42,160 nucleotides of DNA from Desulfurococcales archaeon. Lineage in GTDB: Archaea; Thermoproteota; Thermoprotei_A; Sulfolobales; NBVN01. The translations under genes and the position numbers were made by a program. The stretch covers positions 1 through 42,160 of the forward strand of contig WAOL01000010.1 in NCBI GenBank assembly GCA_015521295.1, given 5' to 3'. Below are positions 37,219 to 42,160 of the stretch, in pieces. The notes beneath the pieces were generated by a model, which ran no database searches, was not told the origin of the DNA, and saw only the letters and a list, made by a program, of their open reading frames with translations. Within the stretch, counting starts at the first letter, position 1, and each line of letters opens with the position of its first letter.

Positions 37219-38356
37219 GTAACGTCGGATCACTAGCAGGCACTACACGCATCATCATTTCTTCCCTGTAACCAGTTATAACGCGTACATATCCACTTAA
37301 CTCAGCATCCAGCACAGGATCCCCGGTATCCACTAGCAGGTATTTCAATCCTCTGAGCTTTGTTTTAGTCGCCAGCACGAGAATATTGTTCCTACCAACG
37401 CGCCGTATAACCTCAGGAGTGAACTGCTGGTTGCCTCGCCCGAACAGGTACCCCTGTCCCCCGATTATCGTCACGACTATTCTGGCTTGAGCAAATGAAT
37501 TCAATAGGTCAAGGATTTCACGGTACCCTAGATCCTTGGCAACTATTGATCTGTTGAATAACGCATCAACACCCAGGATAGTTTTCGGAAGTCCCAGCAC
37601 GTCTGTTATAGCCTTTATAGTGGACCCGGGACCGAGCAGGTAGAGGATATTATCATAAAGGTACTCCTCAATGAAGTATTCGGCCAGCGCATACTTTTCC
37701 TCGGAAGAGCCCGAAGCCCCGAAATCTTTACTCTGAACGCTGAGACCATCTGCGCGTACTGTAATCGCTCTGAAAAACTTCCTAACTTTGAGTTCTCCTG
37801 CTTGTAGGGAATTCTCATCAATATCGGCAACGTCAGCGTAATCAAGTACTGTGTTGCCCTCGCAAAACATCGTCACTAGCTCAGCAGCTGCTTCGGGGGA
37901 TGCAGCGAATATTCCTGAATACATCTTAACGCCTGAGGGTATACCTAACACAGGTACCTCACAGTCAAGAACCTCCACAACGTCCCTAGCTGTTCCGTCT
38001 CCGCCCACAAATACTAAAAGATCAATCCCGCGTTCTAACATCATCTTTACGACAGCCTTTGTGTCTATGCTGGAAGTTTCCTTCTGTGATTCTGGAGGGT
38101 GGCTCAGGCACTCATACTTTAGAGAAGGGGTTTGTCCCAAATACCTGCAACCCATAACCCCACCAGCTACGAGTAAACTGTGATCAAACCCTACTTGACG
38201 TAAGTGCTTGAGAAAACGTAACGCACGCGAAGGAGCTACAGGTGCTGCTCCTCTCCTCACTGCCTCAATATAAAGTCTGCCGTCAGTTCCCTTTAACCCC
38301 ACAGAGCCCCCCATACCAGCAATTGGATTAACAAGAAACCCCACCGCTACTGGCAC
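37208..38356 (-). CDS. ATP-NAD kinase-like (COG3199-type) protein
   Basis: GFLVNPIAGMGGSVGLKGTDG and LLVFVGGDGTARDVVE NAD-kinase GGDGT motif. Confidence 0.88.
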   Translation of the reverse strand: MPVAVGFLVNPIAGMGGSVGLKGTDGRLYIEAVRRGAAPVAPSRALRFLKHLRQVGFDHSLLVAGGVMGCRYLGQTPSLKYECLSHPPESQKETSSIDTKAVVKMMLERGIDLLVFVGGDGTARDVVEVLDCEVPVLGIPSGVKMYSGIFAASPEAAAELVTMFCEGNTVLDYADVADIDENSLQAGELKVRKFFRAITVRADGLSVQSKDFGASGSSEEKYALAEYFIEEYLYDNILYLLGPGSTIKAITDVLGLPKTILGVDALFNRSIVAKDLGYREILDLLNSFAQARIVVTIIGGQGYLFGRGNQQFTPEVIRRVGRNNILVLATKTKLRGLKYLLVDTGDPVLDAELSGYVRVITGYREEMMMRVVPASDPTLLTR

Positions 38357-38483
38357 GGGGTATTCACCTCCCCAACCCTTGGGCTCCGGAATAAAAGTTT
38401 CACAGAGCTCTCCCTCACACCATAGATTAGCAACCCAGCAAATAAGAAAGAGTAATACCCTCGACCACTACGCGGTAAGGAAT

Positions 38484-39086
38484 ATGAGGTGTCCCTACTG
38501 CGGATCTAACGACATTGTTTGGGACTATGTGAGAGGCGATGTTATCTGTGCATCATGCGGCACGGTCCTCGAGAGAATATATGTTACTGAGCAGCACGCT
38601 AATCAAGAACTCGTGCAGGAGCCTGTAAAGACCCGTACCTACAAAAGGTACGGAAATAATAGGCGGGTTACCCTAACGAAGTACACGTCAGAGTACCTAA
38701 AACTAATAGATAAGGTCAAGAGAAGTAAAAGGTTAAAGAACATAGTCATAGATTCTGAGCAACTAAGGAAGTATGTTGACGGGGAGGGACCGCCCGTCAA
38801 GATATTTAAGAGGAACCCGCAGAATGTTCAGACATTGTTGAAAGATCCTAAGGTTAGACTAGTGCTAGAGGTAATGTTGCGCTTCCCCAGATTATCCTCT
38901 AGGACGGATCGTGCTAAGGTAGCATTAGCGCTGATGGCGTTGATGCTCTTAGCCGGAAGGAGGATTAATGCTAGGGAGGTTGCTGAGAAATCCGGAATCA
39001 GCGCAATGCATGCTCGTAGACTTGCCAAGACCCTAGAGGAAAACAGGGAATTCGTGGAGGAATTAAAGAAAGCTATTAAGCAATGA
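38484..39086 (+). CDS. TFIIB (TFB)-like zinc ribbon protein with a reduced core (longest ORF starts 38379)
   Basis: CPYCGSNDIVWDYVRGDVICASCGTVLE zinc ribbon; C-terminal INAREVAEKSGISAMHARRLAKTL helix-turn-helix-like segment. Confidence 0.82.
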   Translation: MRCPYCGSNDIVWDYVRGDVICASCGTVLERIYVTEQHANQELVQEPVKTRTYKRYGNNRRVTLTKYTSEYLKLIDKVKRSKRLKNIVIDSEQLRKYVDGEGPPVKIFKRNPQNVQTLLKDPKVRLVLEVMLRFPRLSSRTDRAKVALALMALMLLAGRRINAREVAEKSGISAMHARRLAKTLEENREFVEELKKAIKQ

Positions 39087-39088
39087 CA

Positions 39089-41008
39089 TCATTTGCTGCA
39101 GTGCTCACTAATGTATCTAGTCAGGGATTCCTTAACTAATTGAGCAACTTTGCTACCGTCCACTCTACCCCTAACTTTAGACATTACCTTCCCCATAACG
39201 AGCCCAAACGCCCTAGTTCCTCGAGCACATACTGTTTGGGCGTTGTCGTTAATCACTTCGTTAATTATCCTGAGGAGTTCCTCATCTGATAGGCTCCCGT
39301 ACTTTTGTAGGATTTCCTCAATGGGTGATCCTGAGCTTAAGTATTCTGCTAGTACCTCAGGGATAGCTTCCTTCGCTATGTATCCCTCGCCAACCTTGGA
39401 TAGCACCGTGAGTAGGTCTTTGAAGGATATTTTACTCACGTCAAGACCTTCCGATTTAAGGGCTTTCAAGTGGATAAGCAGGGTTGAAGCAATAATCTGC
39501 GGGTGTACCTTACCGTAGAGTTCCCTTAGAAGGTCAAGGTAGGTTGTGAAGACGGGGTCCTTTATCAGCTGGTATGCTAGCTCCTTACTAAGCCCGTGAA
39601 CTTTGATAAGTTCCTCTAGGACTTCTTCGGGTGTCTTTGGCTTTAACTTTTCTGCTTCCTTAAGGATGTCCGTAGTTAACCTTAATGGAGGCACGTCAGT
39701 TTCCGGGTACATGCGGGCGGCGCCTGGCTGCGGGCGTAAGTACCTAGTGGTGCCGTCGGGGTTCGCCCCACGCGTCTCGGGAGGTATTCCCTTGAGCGCA
39801 TACCTAGCCCTATCGACTAATGCCCTCAACGCTCGCTCACATTTCTCCTTATCAGCGATTACTATGGCGTACGCGTCCCTCTGAGGGTCGAGCCCGAGGA
39901 CTTTGAAGAGCTTGTCTTTGAGCTCCTCGCTTATCCTGTAAGCTGGTAGCTCATCACTATGTATTATGCCCCCGACACCGCCCCATGCTTTAGCGTAGTC
40001 TGATAGTTCGGTGCCGAAGCGACGTGATGGCTGTACCTCCATGCCGAGTAGGCCTCCGAAGCCCTTGAGCCTCACAGCAAGTGCTCTCGCTCCCCTCTTG
40101 ATGGCTCGCTGTATGAACCCGGTCTTGACGTCCTTGAGGATTTCCGTGACGTCAATGAACTCATAGGTTAGTTCCTCTTCGCGCACACCTCTTCTGATAA
40201 GCTCTTCCTTAATTTCAAGAAGTCTTAATTGACGCATTACCTCATACTCCACTATCTTCGGTATTAGCTCGAGTTTGCTTACGCCCTTTACCTCGGTTTT
40301 TACCCCGCCTGAAATCGATATGTTAAGGTCCTGCCTTATGGTTCCTAATCCGCGCTTAACCTTACCAGTTAGTCGTAGGAGCATACCTATCTTAAGAGCT
40401 ACCCGCATTGCCTGTTCTGGTGAATGTATGTCGGGACTCGTGGATATCTCGATTAACGGTATGCCCAGCCTATCGAGGTTATACTCCACGTAACCCGGGC
40501 CTTCACCAACCTTCCTTGCAGCGTCCTCCTCCAAGCATATCGTCTGTATCCCTACGCGTCCCTCCTCATCATCTATGTAGCCTCCTAATGCTACTATGGC
40601 GGTTCGCTGGAATCCCGTAGTGTTTGAGCCGTCTATCACGATCTTACGCATGACGTAGATTTCATCGACTGGCGTTGAGTGAAGTGCCTTCGCCACAGCT
40701 AGAGTGATGATTACTGCCTCCCTGTTGAGGTCGTGAGGGGGCTCTTCATCCGTCTCAACCATGCATGCGTGTCCTTGTGGAACGTGGTATATTATCCTTC
40801 GTCCCTTCTTCATTTCATAAAGGGCGGCAGGATCTATTTCCCCTACCTCGCTCTTCGCTACCCTGAGGTAACGGGTGATCGTGGTTTCAGGGGTGCTATC
40901 GTTTGATAGTGACGTGGGGCATGAGCAGAAGAGCTTGTGCTTAGTATCAAGTTGTTGATGTATTTCAAGCCCTACCTTCAGACCTAGCGCCTTATAGTCA
41001 ATCTCCAT
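39089..41008 (-). CDS. gatE: Glu-tRNA(Gln) amidotransferase subunit E
   Basis: GLKVGLEIHQQLDTKHKLFCSCPT, DLNREAVIITLAVAKAL, RQDLNISISGG. Confidence 0.97.
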   Translation of the reverse strand: MEIDYKALGLKVGLEIHQQLDTKHKLFCSCPTSLSNDSTPETTITRYLRVAKSEVGEIDPAALYEMKKGRRIIYHVPQGHACMVETDEEPPHDLNREAVIITLAVAKALHSTPVDEIYVMRKIVIDGSNTTGFQRTAIVALGGYIDDEEGRVGIQTICLEEDAARKVGEGPGYVEYNLDRLGIPLIEISTSPDIHSPEQAMRVALKIGMLLRLTGKVKRGLGTIRQDLNISISGGVKTEVKGVSKLELIPKIVEYEVMRQLRLLEIKEELIRRGVREEELTYEFIDVTEILKDVKTGFIQRAIKRGARALAVRLKGFGGLLGMEVQPSRRFGTELSDYAKAWGGVGGIIHSDELPAYRISEELKDKLFKVLGLDPQRDAYAIVIADKEKCERALRALVDRARYALKGIPPETRGANPDGTTRYLRPQPGAARMYPETDVPPLRLTTDILKEAEKLKPKTPEEVLEELIKVHGLSKELAYQLIKDPVFTTYLDLLRELYGKVHPQIIASTLLIHLKALKSEGLDVSKISFKDLLTVLSKVGEGYIAKEAIPEVLAEYLSSGSPIEEILQKYGSLSDEELLRIINEVINDNAQTVCARGTRAFGLVMGKVMSKVRGRVDGSKVAQLVKESLTRYISEHCSK

Positions 41009-42160
41009 GGTACCACCTCGGATAATGCCTCATGTCGTGAACGGGGTTTATCTCGAAAACCATGTTTCTGGTCAACATCTCCACACGTTCTTCCCTCTCA
41101 GTGTCCGGGAAGTTACCTATGATCCACGAAAGCTTAACGTATGCGGTCTCAGGGAGCATGTCAGAAAGCGGTACAGCCCCAGCCTGCAGGAGCCTTCTTC
41201 CGTTAGTATATACCTTGAGGTTAACTCTGCCGAATAACGTCTGTGACGTGATACCTACGATAACTCCCTCCTCAGATGCTCGCTTCACGGAATCTATGCA
41301 TGGACCCCTTATGTGTCCTAGACCTGTTCCTTCAATGATTATTCCCTTGTAACCCTTATCGACTAGGTAATCTATCAAGGTGCAGTCCATGTTGGGGTAG
41401 AATTTCAGTAGTGCTACCTTATCACTGAATTTAGGCCTCACGAGGAGTTTCCCTTTCTTTCGGGGTAGGTATGTGTTGCTTAGCTGAATGAATTTACCTT
41501 CAGGCATGATTACTTTGCTTAAAGGTATGTCGTTAATGGACTGGAAGGCATCCCTTCTACTGGTATGCATTTTCCGGACCTTAACACCTCGGTGTACTAG
41601 CATGTATTCGTCTGAGGTTGTTCCATGCATGACAACAACTACCTCTCCGTAGGGGGCGTGCTTAGCTATGCTTATGCATGCCTTAAGGTTAAGCACAGCA
41701 TCAGTACTCGGTCTATCACTACTTCGCTGAGCGCCAACAAACATTATGGGTATGGGGAGGTTTTGCAACGCGAAGGCAAGTGCGGACGCCGTGAATGCCA
41801 TGGCGTCAGTACCGTGAGCAACTATTATAGCATCGAAACCCTCATTAATCCTCTTAGCCACCTCCCGCGCTAACTTACTCCAGTGCTCTGGCGTTATATC
41901 CTCGCTGAAAATCCGGTAGAGCTCAAGCACCTCTATTAGGGAGGAGTTCTCCAGGAACTCGGGAACCATCTCCACAAGCTCCTCCGCCGTGATAGCTGGT
42001 TTCACAGCTCCTGTCTCATACTCCACTTTACTCACTATAGTGCCACCCGTACTTATCAATGATGTTTTTAGGGAGCCTTTCCCGGAAATCCTGCTGGTGC
42101 CTGGCGGGATCACCTTCCCAAAGTCTATGGCTTTCTTGCGTAGAATCTCTACCTTAGCAC
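40998..42160 (-). CDS. gatD: Glu-tRNA(Gln) amidotransferase subunit D (asparaginase-like); 5' end runs off the window
   Basis: ISTGGTIVSKVEYETGAVKPAITAEEL, IVAHGTDAMAFTASAL, EGTGLGH; the frame stays open to the window edge, so the predicted start at 42113 is not the true one. Confidence 0.93.
   Translation of the reverse strand, partial: AKVEILRKKAIDFGKVIPPGTSRISGKGSLKTSLISTGGTIVSKVEYETGAVKPAITAEELVEMVPEFLENSSLIEVLELYRIFSEDITPEHWSKLAREVAKRINEGFDAIIVAHGTDAMAFTASALAFALQNLPIPIMFVGAQRSSDRPSTDAVLNLKACISIAKHAPYGEVVVVMHGTTSDEYMLVHRGVKVRKMHTSRRDAFQSINDIPLSKVIMPEGKFIQLSNTYLPRKKGKLLVRPKFSDKVALLKFYPNMDCTLIDYLVDKGYKGIIIEGTGLGHIRGPCIDSVKRASEEGVIVGITSQTLFGRVNLKVYTNGRRLLQAGAVPLSDMLPETAYVKLSWIIGNFPDTEREERVEMLTRNMVFEINPVHDMRHYPRWYHGD

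Noticed and set aside
1-42160. CRISPR array, transposon, integrated phage or plasmid, restriction or toxin-antitoxin system
   Set aside because: No spaced direct repeats, transposase, integrase, methyltransferase or typical toxin sequences were seen; PIN homology at 17360-18910 belongs to a PilT-type ATPase fusion, not a VapC toxin.
42040-42160. GTG at 42113 as the gatD start
   Set aside because: The frame stays open to the window end with coding-like sequence AKVEILRKKAIDFGK, so the gene is truncated by the window.

Overview
The window is a compact archaeal chromosome segment. Gene content (A-type ATP synthase operon, PCNA, PriL, TFB-like factor, GatDE, GGGPS, Elf1, SWIM and PIN/PilT-KH proteins) points to a crenarchaeote, probably Desulfurococcales-like, judged from protein character only. 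Main blocks, left to right: a MazG-like pyrophosphohydrolase; a four-gene 2-oxoacid:ferredoxin oxidoreductase operon (porGDAB, minus); a molybdenum-hydroxylase locus (MocA-like transferase, XdhC, FAD, 2Fe-2S and Mo subunits, an 87-aa protein); CBS protein, upp and a tandem KaiC-like ATPase; a DUF4392/D-glutamate cyclase-like gene; an SRPBCC-like multidomain protein; TauE/SafE plus DUF1634-like protein; tRNA-Gly(CCC); GGGPS-Elf1-SWIM-PIN/PilT/KH; tRNA-His; UPF0216; a nine-gene A-type ATP synthase operon (H-I-K-E-C-F-A-B-D, minus); PCNA, Lrp/AsnC, PriL; three conserved hypotheticals; a glycine cleavage locus (gcvT, gcvH, gcvPA, gcvPB); an NAD-kinase-like protein; a short TFIIB-like protein; and GatE/GatD (GatD runs off the window). 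I saw no CRISPR array, transposon, phage or canonical defence island. I did not find a clear-cut new multi-gene system. The most interesting signals are: a C33 (not U33) anticodon loop in tRNA-Gly(CCC); a Na+-type ligand set in the ATP synthase c subunit; an altered P-loop in catalytic subunit A; two conserved genes with no canonical start codon at their conserved 5' ends (UPF0216 with an SD-preceded CTG, and a CBS protein); a 92-bp tail-to-tail coding overlap at priL; a TFB paralog with an apparently reduced core; and a SRPBCC-linker-novel-domain fusion.
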